NCBI RefSeq assembly: GCF_014649495.1
Contig: NZ_BMTD01000008.1
Coordinates: forward strand, 186,001-250,000
Direction: 5' to 3'
DNA: 64,000 nt
DNA from: Streptomyces filipinensis
GTDB lineage: Bacteria > Actinomycetota > Actinomycetes > Streptomycetales > Streptomycetaceae
The translations under genes were made by a program, and so were the position numbers. Under the pieces are notes generated by a model. It worked only from the letters and a program-made list of their open reading frames with translations, had not been told where the DNA came from and searched no databases. Below, piece after piece: positions 8,106-16,224 of this stretch. Numbering within the stretch: position 1 is the first letter of the stretch; each line of letters starts with the position of its first letter.

Positions 8106-8663
8106 GTGCACGGACCGGTGTCGGCAGCGTGGCTGCTGGTCGCGCTGTGCGCCGCGACCGGCGTCTACTGCCTGCTGCGGATGCGCAGCGGTGTCGAGGA
8201 GCAGCGCCGGTCCGCGGGGGGCGAGGCACTCATGGGCTTCGGCATGGCCGTGATGGCCGTACCGGCGGCGGTGTTCACCCCGCCGCGGTGGGCGTGGCCG
8301 CTGTACGCAGCCGTGTTCGGCGCGGCGGCGGTGCGCGCACTGTGGGCCGCGCGCACCGCCCCGCATCATCTGCACCACCTCGTGGGCGCGGCGGCGATGG
8401 TCTACATGGCGGTGGTGATGGCCTTGGCTCCGCCGGAGGCGCACCACGCACACGGCGGCACCGGGGTGCCGTTGCTGACCGGCGCGCTGCTCGCGTACTT
8501 CACGGCGTACGTGCTGCTCGCCGGCGCCCGCCTGGTGCCGGCCGCCGCCGTGGTGGCCGGGGGCGGCGGCGGCCCGGCCCGCTGGGGGGACCGGCCGGAG
8601 CTGGCGCGGGCCTGCCGGCTGTCCATGGGGATCGGGATGGTCACCATGCTGCTCGCCATGTGA
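8106..8663 (+). CDS. DUF5134 family membrane protein
   Basis: A 185-residue protein with about five hydrophobic segments (AAWLLVALCAATGVY, ALMGFGMAVMAV, WAWPLYAAVFGAAAV, VGAAAMVYMAVVMAL, LLAYFTAYVLLAG). Histidine-rich loops (HHLHH near residue 85 and HHAHGG near residue 120) suggest metal binding. It matches the actinobacterial DUF5134 family, whose function is unknown. The start chosen is GTG at 8106, with GGGGAGG ending five bases before it; an in-frame GTG at 8100 would sit inside that ribosome binding site. The M56 peptidase gene follows on the same strand; this pairing is frequent in Streptomyces and has been loosely associated with copper response, though nothing here proves it. Confidence 0.82.
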   Translation: MHGPVSAAWLLVALCAATGVYCLLRMRSGVEEQRRSAGGEALMGFGMAVMAVPAAVFTPPRWAWPLYAAVFGAAAVRALWAARTAPHHLHHLVGAAAMVYMAVVMALAPPEAHHAHGGTGVPLLTGALLAYFTAYVLLAGARLVPAAAVVAGGGGGPARWGDRPELARACRLSMGIGMVTMLLAM

Positions 8664-8789
8664 GCGGGCCCCGCGGGCGGGTACGGCGCTCCTGGGGAGG
8701 TGAGCGAGCGTCCGGGCGTGCGTTGTCTGCGTCACTTCGACGCCGCGGACCGTACCCGTGAGCGGTCTCGCGCTCATAGGGTGCTGACC

Positions 8790-9725
8790 ATGATGGTCCC
8801 CGTGACCCTGCTGCTGCTCGGCGCCCTGACCGCCGTCGTCGCCCCGCGGCTGCTCGCCCGGGCCGACTGGCCGGACCGTGAGCCGGTCGTCGCCCTCTGG
8901 GTGTGGCAGTGCGTCGTGGCGGCCGTCCTGCTGTGCTGTCTGCTGTCGATGACGCTCAGCGCGTCGGCGGCCTGGCAGGCGGTGCGCGGGCAGGTGTTCG
9001 GCCGGGCGCCGCGTGCCGTCGTGGACGCCTACGCCCTGGGCACGGCAGGCCCGTGGGCGGCGGCCACCGCCGTCCTGCTCGCCGCGGGCGGCTTCTGGAG
9101 CCTCGCGATGCTGGTCCGCGAGGTCGTACTGGCCCGCGCCCCGCGGCGCGCGCGCCGGGCCGAACTCTTCGTACGGGCCCCGCTGTTGCCGGGCGAGGAG
9201 CCGGCGAGCGGCCGGCTCGTGGTGCTGGAGGGCGAGCGGCCCGACGCCTGGTGGCTGCCCGGTACGGCACCCCGGCTGGTCATCACGACGGCCGCGCTGC
9301 GCCGCCTGAAGGGGCGTCAACTGGACGCGCTCCTCGCCCATGAGCAGGGCCATGCGCAGGCCCGCCACGACTGGCTGCTGCACTGTTCGGCGGCGCTGGC
9401 GGCGGGATTCCCGCAGGTGCCGGTGTTCGCCGCGTTCCGCGACGAGATGCACCGACTGGTCGAGCTCGCCGCCGACGACATGGCCTCCCGGCGCTTCGGC
9501 CGGCTGACGACTGCGCTGGCGCTGGTCGAACTCAACGAGGAGCGGGGCGTGTTCGGGCCCTGCCCCACCCCGCAGGCCCATGTGCCGCAGCGTGTGCACC
9601 GACTGCTGACTCCCCCGGACCGGCTCCCCGCACTGCGCCGGCTGCGCCTGACCGCGGTCGCGGCGCTGGTGCCGGTGATCCCGGTGCTGGTGGCCCTGGT
9701 GCCCGGCCTGCGGGCCCTGGGCTGA
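8790..9725 (+). CDS. M56 family (BlaR1-like) membrane metallopeptidase
   Basis: A 311-residue membrane zinc protease. Hydrophobic helices lie at about residues 1-25, 36-65 and 90-125 and at the C terminus. The zinc site is plain: LLAHEQGHAQARHDW carries HExxH, and ELAADDMASR downstream supplies the third ligand (Glu) with the following ADD motif. BlaR1/MecR1-type M56 proteins cleave BlaI-type repressors; here there is no BlaI gene next to it and no beta-lactam sensor domain, so the target is unknown. The start is the ATG at 8790, giving a hydrophobic N terminus; a second ATG follows immediately. It is the second gene after DUF5134. Confidence 0.88.
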   Translation: MMVPVTLLLLGALTAVVAPRLLARADWPDREPVVALWVWQCVVAAVLLCCLLSMTLSASAAWQAVRGQVFGRAPRAVVDAYALGTAGPWAAATAVLLAAGGFWSLAMLVREVVLARAPRRARRAELFVRAPLLPGEEPASGRLVVLEGERPDAWWLPGTAPRLVITTAALRRLKGRQLDALLAHEQGHAQARHDWLLHCSAALAAGFPQVPVFAAFRDEMHRLVELAADDMASRRFGRLTTALALVELNEERGVFGPCPTPQAHVPQRVHRLLTPPDRLPALRRLRLTAVAALVPVIPVLVALVPGLRALG

Positions 9726-9795
9726 GCCCGCCGGCACGCTCGGCCGCACCGGGCGGCTGGTGGCCCCGCGGCGCCCGATCGACAAGGATCGCGGT

Positions 9796-10500
9796 ATGCG
9801 TCACGGCCCCGCCCCGCCCCGGCCCCGCCCACGGCACCTGCGCACCGCCGCCCTCCTCGCCGCCGCCCTCGGCGTGTGCTGCGGGCTGCTGACGATCCTG
9901 GTCGCCGTCCACTGGCACCCGCTGCTCGCCGCGGACGGCGACTTGTCCCGTACGACCCACCGCTGGGCGGTCCGCGACCGTGCCGTCACGCAGGTCTTCC
10001 GGGTGCTGACGGACTGGGTCTGGGGCCCGCTGACGATGCGCCTGGTGTGCGCGGCCGCCGCGGTGTGGCTGGTGTGGCGGTACGCCGCCTGGTGGACGGC
10101 GCTGTGGCTGGCGGCCACCGTGGCCCTGGCGGCGATCGTGCAGCAGACGGTCAAGGACGCCGTCGGCCGGCCGCGTCCGGTGTGGCCGGATCCCGTCGAC
10201 TCCGCCCACTACGCGGCCTTCCCTTCCGGCCACGCCATGACGGCCACCGTGGCCTGCGGACTGCTGCTGTGGCTGCCGCACCGCTTCGGCGGGGGCCGCG
10301 TCCGCCGGCGTACGGCTCTGACGGCGGCCGTGGTCTCGGTGCTGGGCGTGGGCGTCACCCGTGTGTGGCTGGGCGTCCACTGGCCGTCGGACGTGCTCGG
10401 CGGCTGGCTGTTCGGGGCATTGGTGGTGGCACTCGCCGTGGTGGTGCACGAGTGGCCACGACGACGGCGTCCCTGCACACCTGCAGGCGGACCTCGATAG
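9796..10500 (+). CDS. PAP2-family (lipid) phosphatase
   Basis: A 234-residue membrane phosphatase of the PAP2 superfamily with about six hydrophobic helices. All three catalytic motifs are present: KDAVGRPRP (KxxxxxxRP), the PSGHAMT box, and TRVWLGVHWPSD (RxxxxxHxxxD). Such enzymes dephosphorylate lipid phosphates such as phosphatidic acid, undecaprenyl pyrophosphate or related substrates on the outer face of the membrane. The ATG at 9796 has AAGGA eight bases upstream. The HAD hydrolase gene begins 10 bases after the stop, suggesting co-transcription. Confidence 0.9.
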   Translation: MRHGPAPPRPRPRHLRTAALLAAALGVCCGLLTILVAVHWHPLLAADGDLSRTTHRWAVRDRAVTQVFRVLTDWVWGPLTMRLVCAAAAVWLVWRYAAWWTALWLAATVALAAIVQQTVKDAVGRPRPVWPDPVDSAHYAAFPSGHAMTATVACGLLLWLPHRFGGGRVRRRTALTAAVVSVLGVGVTRVWLGVHWPSDVLGGWLFGALVVALAVVVHEWPRRRRPCTPAGGPR

Positions 10501-10510
10501 GGTCGGTCGC

Positions 10511-11200
10511 ATGACTGGCGTATTGTTCGATTTCTCCGGGACGCTGTTCCGCATCGAGTCCACCGAGTCCTGGCTGCGCGCGGTGCTGGCCGAGACGGGA
10601 CACACCCTGCCCGAGCCGGAACTGCTGGACGCAGCACGGGCCTTGGAGGAGGCCGGTGCGCTCGCGGGCGGCGCGGACCCGGTGGAGCTTCCGGAGGAAC
10701 TGGCCGAGGTCTGGGCGGTGCGGGACGAGAGCGCGGAGCTGCACCGGGCCGCCTACACGGGCCTGTCCCGGCGGGTGACGCTGCCCGACCCCGGGCTGCA
10801 CGACGCGCTCTACGCCCGCCACATGACCCCCGCGGCATGGGCCCCGTACCCGGACGCCGCCGAGGTGCTGCGCTCACTGCGCGAACGCGGGATCCGTGTC
10901 GGCGTGGTCAGCAACGTCGGCTGGGATCTGCGCCCGGTGTTCCGCGCGCACGGGCTCGACCCGTATGTGGACGCCTATGTGCTGTCGTACGAGCACGGCG
11001 TGCAGAAGCCGGACCCGCGGCTGTTCTCGGTCGCCTGTGCGGCGCTGGGTGCCGATCCGCGGGAGGTGCTGATGGTCGGCGACAGCAGGGAGGCGGACGG
11101 CGGAGCGGCCACGCTCGGCTGCCGGGTGCACTTCGTCGACCACCTGCCCGTGACGGACCGGCCGGGCGCGCTGCTCCCGGTGCTGGACCTGGTGGGCTGA
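10511..11200 (+). CDS. HAD family hydrolase with an atypical first motif
   Basis: A 229-residue haloacid-dehalogenase-superfamily protein with an alpha-helical cap at about residues 16-110. The motifs are: LFDFSGTLF (motif I, residues 5-13), VGVVSNVGWD (motif II, Ser), QKPDPRLF (motif III, Lys) and MVGDSREADGGAA (motif IV). In motif I the nucleophile Asp is present but the second Asp of the usual DxDxT, the general acid/base in phosphatases, is Ser, so ordinary phosphatase chemistry is doubtful. It may be a dehalogenase-like or non-hydrolytic member; DFSGT variants seem to be common among Streptomyces homologues. Probably co-transcribed with the PAP2 gene. Confidence 0.85.
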   Translation: MTGVLFDFSGTLFRIESTESWLRAVLAETGHTLPEPELLDAARALEEAGALAGGADPVELPEELAEVWAVRDESAELHRAAYTGLSRRVTLPDPGLHDALYARHMTPAAWAPYPDAAEVLRSLRERGIRVGVVSNVGWDLRPVFRAHGLDPYVDAYVLSYEHGVQKPDPRLFSVACAALGADPREVLMVGDSREADGGAATLGCRVHFVDHLPVTDRPGALLPVLDLVG

Positions 11201-11322
11201 GGCCCGGGGAGGAAGCGGCCGACTCGTTGCCGGGCCGGCCGCCTGAGACGATCCCCCGCGTCGCCCCAGGCGGACGGCAGCCCTGGGCAGGGCCCGCGCA
11301 TGGCGGTGCCCCCTGCGATGAG

Positions 11323-11346
11323 TATAGTTGGCTGGCAGCCAGTCAA
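11323..11346 (+). promoter_or_regulatory. TetR autoregulatory operator overlapping a -10 box
   Basis: TATAGT at 11323-11328 is a good -10 hexamer. It runs directly into a 19-base dyad, TTGGCTGGC-A-GCCAGTCAA (11328-11346), in which eight of nine half-site positions are symmetric. The site lies 16 bases before the TetR start codon and would cover the transcription start, so negative autoregulation by the TetR protein is the natural reading. Confidence 0.65.
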
Positions 11347-11361
11347 CGCAGGAGTTACAGG

Positions 11362-12030
11362 ATGTCCCCGCGCAGCGCCTCGGTCAATGAAGAGTTGCGG
11401 CGACGTTCCCGGGAGCGGCTGTTGCAGGCCGCCGTGGAACTGGTCGACGAGCGTGGTTTCGAGGCCACCACACTGGGCGACATCGCGGACCGGGCCGGTT
11501 CGGCACGCGGACTGGTGTCGTACTACTTCCCCGGCAAGCGCCAGTTGGTGCAGTCCGCCGTGCACCGGCTCATGCACCGCACGCTGGAGGAGGCACTGGA
11601 GCGGGAGCCGCGCACCGAGGACGGCCGGGAACGGCTCGCCCGGGCGATCGACGCGATCCTGGGACTGGCCCGCGACCGGCCCGTGCTGATGCGCCAGCAC
11701 ATGGCGGGACTGCTGCAGGCGGAGGGGTTCGTGCAGTGCCCCGAGCAGCGCCGGCTGTCGGAGCTGCTCAGCGACACCGTCGCCCGGTACGGCTCCGAGG
11801 ACGTCGCCGCCGACTATCCGATGCTGCGGGCCCTGTTGATGGGCGCGGTGTACGCGGTGCTGGTCCCGGGGGTGCCGATGCCCGTGCCGGCGCTGCGGGC
11901 CGAACTGTTCCAGCGGTACGGCCTCGACTGGGACTCGGGGGTACCGCCGGACAGCGTGGCGGACGAGGAGACGCGGGAGCAGGACCTGTCCCGGTTCTTC
12001 GCCACGGAGGAGCGCCCGAGCCACCCCTGA
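11362..12030 (+). CDS. TetR/AcrR family transcriptional regulator
   Basis: A 222-residue regulator. Residues 13-60 form the TetR helix-turn-helix: LLQAAVELVDERGFEATTLGDIADRAGSARGLVSYYFPGKRQL ends in the typical SYYFPGK recognition segment. The rest is a helical ligand-binding domain without an obvious specific family. The ATG at 11362 has GGAG eight bases before it. It is preceded by a palindromic operator and -10 box, so it probably controls its own gene. Other targets are not evident: the downstream gene is convergent and only 17 bases away, and the HAD gene upstream reads in the same direction. Confidence 0.9.
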   Translation: MSPRSASVNEELRRRSRERLLQAAVELVDERGFEATTLGDIADRAGSARGLVSYYFPGKRQLVQSAVHRLMHRTLEEALEREPRTEDGRERLARAIDAILGLARDRPVLMRQHMAGLLQAEGFVQCPEQRRLSELLSDTVARYGSEDVAADYPMLRALLMGAVYAVLVPGVPMPVPALRAELFQRYGLDWDSGVPPDSVADEETREQDLSRFFATEERPSHP

Positions 12031-12047
12031 GCAGGCGGCAACGCGTC

Positions 12048-12776
12048 TCAGTGGCGGCGCACGTGGCGGGGCGTCAGGTAGCCCGCGTCCCGCGCCTGGG
12101 CGATCAGTCGGAGGGAGCGGCGACGGCTGTGTCCGGTCGCGCTCATCACGGCGAGCACCGGATCGAAGCCCTGCTTCTGGGCGGCGCGGTACTCCTGCGC
12201 GACCAGCCGCCGGCCCGCGTTGCCCCGCGGCCAGACCGGCCGGGCGCGGCGCGGCCCCGCGTCGCCCGGCGCGTTCTCCGACTTGCCGTCGGTCTGCGGT
12301 GCGCACACCGCGCTGTCGGCTTCCCGTGCTCGGACCGCGCTGCCGGCTTCCCGTGCACGCACCGCGCCGGCGGCCACCGGCTCACAGCGCGTGTCGGCGG
12401 CTCCCGCCTCGGACCCCGCGCCGACGGCTCCCGGCTCGCACCCCCGCACCTGGTCAGCGTCCTTTGGTGCGGAGGCCGCGGGGCGGTCTTCCGGTTCCTG
12501 ACGCTCCTTCGGCCGCCGGCCGGCGTCACCCTCGTACGACCGCTCCGCCGGCACCCCGCACGACGCGAACAGGGGGCCCTCGATCCAGTCCGCGAGCACC
12601 GTCAGGTCGGCGAGGGACAGGGCCGGTTGGGCGCTGACGTCCTCGATGGAGACGCGTCCGTCGCGCAGGACGGCGAGGGCGTCGACCCGGGCGCCGTCGG
12701 GGAAGGCCAGCAGGACCTGGTACCAGGAGGTGGTGCCGCCGTGCTCCCGCACCTTCCACGCGGGCCACACGGACAC
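12048..12776 (-). CDS. DUF6214 family protein
   Basis: A 242-residue actinobacterial protein. The conserved N-terminal domain (about residues 1-85) reads WPAWKVREHGGTTSWYQV, then RVDALAVLRDGRVSIEDV and LTVLADWIEGPLF, which I recognise as DUF6214 (function unknown). A charged, repetitive linker of about 100 residues follows (the ten-residue-scale repeat RAREAGSAV / RAREADSAV comes from a 27-base near-tandem repeat in the DNA around 12302-12360). The C-terminal 55 residues (RRLVAQEYRAAQKQGFDPVLAVMSATGHSRRRSLRLIAQARDAGYL) look like a helix-turn-helix-like basic module. The start is GTG at 12776, because GGAGG lies eight bases upstream; the frame is open further up, but that region is AT-rich and promoter-like. 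Confidence 0.68.
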   Translation of the reverse strand: MSVWPAWKVREHGGTTSWYQVLLAFPDGARVDALAVLRDGRVSIEDVSAQPALSLADLTVLADWIEGPLFASCGVPAERSYEGDAGRRPKERQEPEDRPAASAPKDADQVRGCEPGAVGAGSEAGAADTRCEPVAAGAVRAREAGSAVRAREADSAVCAPQTDGKSENAPGDAGPRRARPVWPRGNAGRRLVAQEYRAAQKQGFDPVLAVMSATGHSRRRSLRLIAQARDAGYLTPRHVRRH

Positions 12777-12970
12777 CGCGCCGTCCTCCGCGTTCCGATC
12801 AGAAAGATCAAGAAAGGATGCTTCTAGCACACACGCAACGTAACCGCATGATCGCATTCCATACGAACGGACACGCGTCGGCGTCACCCCGCCGGCCCCT
12901 GCCGTCACGGGCCGGGGGATGCCATGCTGGAACCGTCCGCACACCCCTCCTTCGGGCAAGGAGTACCGCT
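12777..12970. promoter_or_regulatory. Divergent promoter region between DUF6214 and the FprA-like reductase
   Basis: An AT-rich segment at 12795-12870 contains two GATC half sites around AGAAA (12797-12809) and several TA-rich hexamers. It is likely to hold the promoter of the DUF6214 gene. On the other side, AAGGAG at 12958-12963 is the ribosome binding site of the reductase gene. No strong long palindrome is seen. Confidence 0.4.
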
Positions 12971-14305
12971 GTGCTGCGTGTCGCCGTCGTCGGTTCGGGG
13001 CCGAGCGGGTGTTACACCGCGCAGACCCTGGTTCAGCGGGACCCGGGAGTGTGCGTGGACGTCCTGGACCGGCTGCCGTGCCCCTACGGCCTGGTCCGTT
13101 ACGGGGTCGCTCCGGACCACGAGAAGATCAAGTCCCTGCAGGGCAGCCTCAGAGCGGTGCTGGAGCACGAGCGGGTGCGCTTCCTCGGCGGGGTCCGGGT
13201 GGGCGGACCCGGCGGACTGCCGGTGGAACGGCTGCGGGAGCTCTATCACGCGGTCGTGTACTGCGTGGGCGCCGCCACCGACCGCCGGCTCGGGATCCCG
13301 GGCGAGGAGTTGCCGGGCAGCTGGTCCGCGACCGACTTCGTGGCCTGGTACAGCGCGCATCCGGACGCGGCCGACGCGGGTTTCCTGCGCGGAGTGCGGT
13401 CGGCCGTGGTCATCGGCGTGGGCAATGTGGCGGTGGACGTGACACGGATGCTGGTCCGCGGCGCCGCGGAGCTGCGCCCGACGGACATCCCGCAGGCCGC
13501 GCTGGACGCGCTGGCGGCGAGCGGCATCGCCGAGGTGCACATGGTGGGCCGGCGCGGACCCGCACAGGCCCGCTTCACCACCAAGGAGCTGCGCGAGCTG
13601 GGAGCGCTGCCCGGTACCGATGTCACCGTCGACCCGGCCGACCTGGCGCTGGATCCGGCCGATCCCACGGCGCTGCCCGCCGTTCAGCGGCGCAATCTGG
13701 AGGTGCTGCGTGACTGGGCCGCCCGGCCCCCGGCCGACACCGCCCGCCGCATCGGCCTGCGCTTCTTCCTGCGCCCCGTGGAGCTGCTCGCGGACGGCGG
13801 CCGGGTGGGCGCCGTGCGCTTCGAACGGACGGCGCCGGACGGGTACGGCGGGGTGACGGGCACCGGCCGGTTCGAGGACGTGCCCGCCCAGCTGGTGCTG
13901 CGCTCGGTGGGCTATCGCGGGGTGCCGCTGGACGGGCTGCCGTTCGACGCGGCGAGCGGAACGGTGCCGAACACGGCGGGGCGTGTCGTACGCGACGGGG
14001 TCCCCTGCCCGGCTGAGTACGTGGCGGGATGGATCAAGCGCGGCCCGACGGGTGTCATCGGCACCAACCGGCCCTGCGCCAAGGAGACGGTGACGACCCT
14101 GCTCGCGGACGCTCCCGCGCTGCTCGCCAGGCAGCTGCCGGAGGATCCGGTGACGGCGCTGCGCGCGGCCGGTGCCGAGCCCGTGCCCTGGGCGGGATGG
14201 CAGGCGATCGAGCGGGCCGAGGCCGCGCTGGGCGCGCGGCTGGGGCGCAGCGTGGTCAAGCTGGCCGACTGGGACGCGCTGCTCACGGCGGCCCGGTCGG
14301 CGTAG
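12971..14305 (+). CDS. Ferredoxin/adrenodoxin-type NADP reductase (FprA-like FAD protein)
   Basis: A 444-residue FAD- and NADPH-dependent reductase resembling mycobacterial FprA and mitochondrial adrenodoxin reductase. The N-terminal GSGPSGCYTAQTL is the FAD Rossmann loop, and CPYGLVRYGVAPDH is highly diagnostic of the family. VIGVGNVAVDVTRML is the NADP-binding Rossmann loop. GWIKRGPTGVIGTNRPCAKET near the C terminus is the conserved FAD-contacting segment. Such enzymes pass electrons from NADPH to ferredoxins, often for cytochromes P450; no ferredoxin or P450 gene is in the window. The start is GTG at 12971 with AAGGAG seven bases upstream. The permease gene follows after 124 bases on the same strand. 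Confidence 0.92.
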   Translation: MLRVAVVGSGPSGCYTAQTLVQRDPGVCVDVLDRLPCPYGLVRYGVAPDHEKIKSLQGSLRAVLEHERVRFLGGVRVGGPGGLPVERLRELYHAVVYCVGAATDRRLGIPGEELPGSWSATDFVAWYSAHPDAADAGFLRGVRSAVVIGVGNVAVDVTRMLVRGAAELRPTDIPQAALDALAASGIAEVHMVGRRGPAQARFTTKELRELGALPGTDVTVDPADLALDPADPTALPAVQRRNLEVLRDWAARPPADTARRIGLRFFLRPVELLADGGRVGAVRFERTAPDGYGGVTGTGRFEDVPAQLVLRSVGYRGVPLDGLPFDAASGTVPNTAGRVVRDGVPCPAEYVAGWIKRGPTGVIGTNRPCAKETVTTLLADAPALLARQLPEDPVTALRAAGAEPVPWAGWQAIERAEAALGARLGRSVVKLADWDALLTAARSA

Positions 14306-14429
14306 CGCCACGGCCGGGCCGCCGGGGCATGACACACACCGGCAACAGACCGGAAATCAACAAACTGTTCAAGGCCCTTACGGTCTCGTCCTGTTCGGAT
14401 GCCCCTCCCCCGCCGCTGACGGAGTCCCC

Positions 14430-15821
14430 ATGACCACGACCGCAGACGTCCACCCCGTCGACGAGATACCACCGGTACGGCAGTTGGCCGCCTTCGGGCT
14501 GCAGCACGTGCTCGCGATGTACGCCGGTGCCGTCGCCGTGCCGCTGATCGTGGGCGGCGCGATGCGGCTGTCGCCCGCCGACCTGGCCTATCTCATCACC
14601 GCCGACCTGCTGGTGTGCGGGATCGCCACGCTGATCCAGTGCGTCGGCGTCTGGCGGTTCGGGGTCCGGCTGCCGATCATGCAGGGCTGTACGTTCGCGG
14701 CCGTGTCGCCGATGGTGCTCATCGGGACGACGGGCGGCGGCCTGCCCGCGGTCTACGGCTCGGTGATCGTCGCAGGCCTGGCGATCATGTTGCTCGCGCC
14801 GGTCTTCGGCAGGCTGCTGCGCTTCTTCCCGCCCCTGGTGACCGGCACGGTGATCCTGGTCATCGGGCTCTCGCTGCTGCCGGTCGCGGGCAACTGGGCG
14901 GCGGGCGGTGCCGGCACGAAGGATTTCGGCGCGCCGCGGAACCTGGCGCTGGCCGGCTTCGTGCTGCTCGTGGTGCTGGCCGTGCAGCGGTTCGGGCCCG
15001 TCTGGCTCGGCCGGGTCGCCGTACTGACCGGCATCGCGGTCGGTCTCGCGGTAGCCGTGCCCTTCCACTTCACCGACTTCAGCGGCGTCGGGCGCGCCGA
15101 CTGGGTGGGGATCAGCACGCCCTTCCACTTCGGGGCGCCGCGGTTCAAGGTGTCGGCGATCGTGTCCATGCTGGTCGTGGCGCTGGTGACGATGACCGAG
15201 ACGACGGGTGACCTGATCGCCGTGGGCGAGCTGACCGGACGCGAGGTGCGGCCGCGCACGCTCGCCGACGGGCTGCGGGCGGACGGTCTGTCGACCGTGC
15301 TGGGCGGAGTGTTCAACACCTTCCCGTACACCGCGTACGCGCAGAACGTGGGCCTGGTCGGCATGACGCGGGTGCGCAGCCGCTGGGTGGTCGCGACGGC
15401 CGGCGGGTTCCTCGTGCTGCTCGGCCTGCTGCCCAAGCTGGGCGCGGTGGTCGCGGCGGTCCCCGCGCCGGTGCTGGGCGGCGCGGGTCTGGTCATGTTC
15501 GGCACCGTCGCGGCGAGCGGGCTGCGTACGCTGGCCCGGGTGGACTTCCACGGCAACAGCAATCCGACCGTGGTGGCCGTGTCGGTGGCGATCGGCTTGC
15601 TGCCGGTGGGGGTACCGACGGTCTACGAGAAGTTCCCGGACTGGTTCCAGACGGTCATGAACAGCGGGATCAGCGCGGGCTGTCTGTCCGCGATCGTGCT
15701 GAACCTGCTTTTCAACCACCGCCCGGCGAAGGCGGGTTCAGCTGCGGTCGCCGAGTCGGCCGGCCTGCCGGTCGGCGGCGGCCAGGAGGCTGTCGAGGAG
15801 CCCCGGGAAGAGTCCGTCTAG
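14430..15821 (+). CDS. Nucleobase:cation symporter-2 (NCS2/NAT) family permease
   Basis: A 463-residue transporter with about 14 hydrophobic helices. Diagnostic features are the QH pair in helix 1 (FGLQHVLAMYAG), the glutamate motif in helix 8 (MTETTGDLIAVGE) and the NAT signature QNVGLVGMTRVRSR in helix 10. The family imports uracil, xanthine, uric acid or guanine with protons. The TETTGD/QNVG pattern is closest to the xanthine/urate branch, but substrate choice is not settled by sequence alone. The ATG at 14430 follows GGAG by about six bases. Its last 84 bases overlap, in antisense, the end of the ArsR gene. Confidence 0.9.
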   Translation: MTTTADVHPVDEIPPVRQLAAFGLQHVLAMYAGAVAVPLIVGGAMRLSPADLAYLITADLLVCGIATLIQCVGVWRFGVRLPIMQGCTFAAVSPMVLIGTTGGGLPAVYGSVIVAGLAIMLLAPVFGRLLRFFPPLVTGTVILVIGLSLLPVAGNWAAGGAGTKDFGAPRNLALAGFVLLVVLAVQRFGPVWLGRVAVLTGIAVGLAVAVPFHFTDFSGVGRADWVGISTPFHFGAPRFKVSAIVSMLVVALVTMTETTGDLIAVGELTGREVRPRTLADGLRADGLSTVLGGVFNTFPYTAYAQNVGLVGMTRVRSRWVVATAGGFLVLLGLLPKLGAVVAAVPAPVLGGAGLVMFGTVAASGLRTLARVDFHGNSNPTVVAVSVAIGLLPVGVPTVYEKFPDWFQTVMNSGISAGCLSAIVLNLLFNHRPAKAGSAAVAESAGLPVGGGQEAVEEPREESV

Positions 15822-16094
15822 ATCGTCCCGGCGCAGGCCGTTCATCTTGGCGGTGCCCTGGTAGACCTGCCGGATGACCCCGCTCTGGCGCAGCACCCGG
15901 AAGTGGTGCGTGGTGGTGGACTTGGTCACCGGCAGATCGAAGTGCGAGCAGCTCAACTCGGCCTCGTCCGCGGCCAGTTCGCGTACGATCCGCAGCCGCA
16001 TCGGGTCGGAGAGCGCGTGCAGCACGGACTCCAGCCGGATCTCCTCGGGCTCCGGGTGCGGCAGCGCTCGGCCGGTGGTGGCGGTGTCGGTCAC
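15738..16094 (-). CDS. ArsR-family (HTH_5/20) transcriptional regulator
   Basis: A 118-residue winged-helix protein. SVLHALSDPMRLRIVRELAADEAELSCSHFDLPVTKSTTTHHFRVLRQSGVIRQVYQGT shows the ArsR-type helix-turn-helix with the recognition helix STTTHHFRVLR. No metal-binding cysteine pair typical of ArsR/SmtB (CxC) is visible; a lone Cys occurs in ELSCSHF, so it may sense something other than a metal, perhaps an electrophile. The start is GTG at 16094, preceded by AAGGGCAG. It is divergent from the old-yellow-enzyme gene, and the region between them carries repeated TCGTA/TACGA elements. Its 3' end overlaps the permease gene tail to tail. Confidence 0.87.
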   Translation of the reverse strand: MTDTATTGRALPHPEPEEIRLESVLHALSDPMRLRIVRELAADEAELSCSHFDLPVTKSTTTHHFRVLRQSGVIRQVYQGTAKMNGLRRDDLDGLFPGLLDSLLAAADRQAGRLGDRS

Positions 16095-16133
16095 GGCGGC
16101 TGCCCTTCGTCGCGGATCTCCTCGGCTGCCCCC

Positions 16134-16190
16134 ATGATACGAGAAGCATCGTAGTTTGACACTCATCGTAGTACGAGGTCTATCGTACGA
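16134..16190. promoter_or_regulatory. Shared operator and promoters of the ArsR / old-yellow-enzyme pair
   Basis: The element TCGTA/TACGA appears repeatedly. There is an imperfect dyad ATACGA-n6-TCGTAG (16137-16154), a short dyad TCGTA-G-TACGA (16166-16176) and a perfect dyad GTACGA-n6-TCGTAC (16171-16188). A consensus -35 TTGACA (16156-16161) faces the reductase gene with TATCGT at 16181 as a candidate -10; on the other strand TATCAT (16139-16134) is a candidate -10 for the ArsR gene. Repressor binding would block both. Confidence 0.68.
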
Positions 16191-16224
16191 GGCGTCAGCG
16201 GTCCCGTGACGAATGGAGTCCGTC

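Noticed and set aside
8034-8106. Longer start for the DUF5134 protein
   Set aside because: The extension is polar and lacks a ribosome binding site, while GGGGAGG stands correctly before GTG 8106.
12777-12959. Longer start for the DUF6214 protein
   Set aside because: The extension reads through an AT-rich promoter-like segment, and a good GGAGG precedes GTG 12776.
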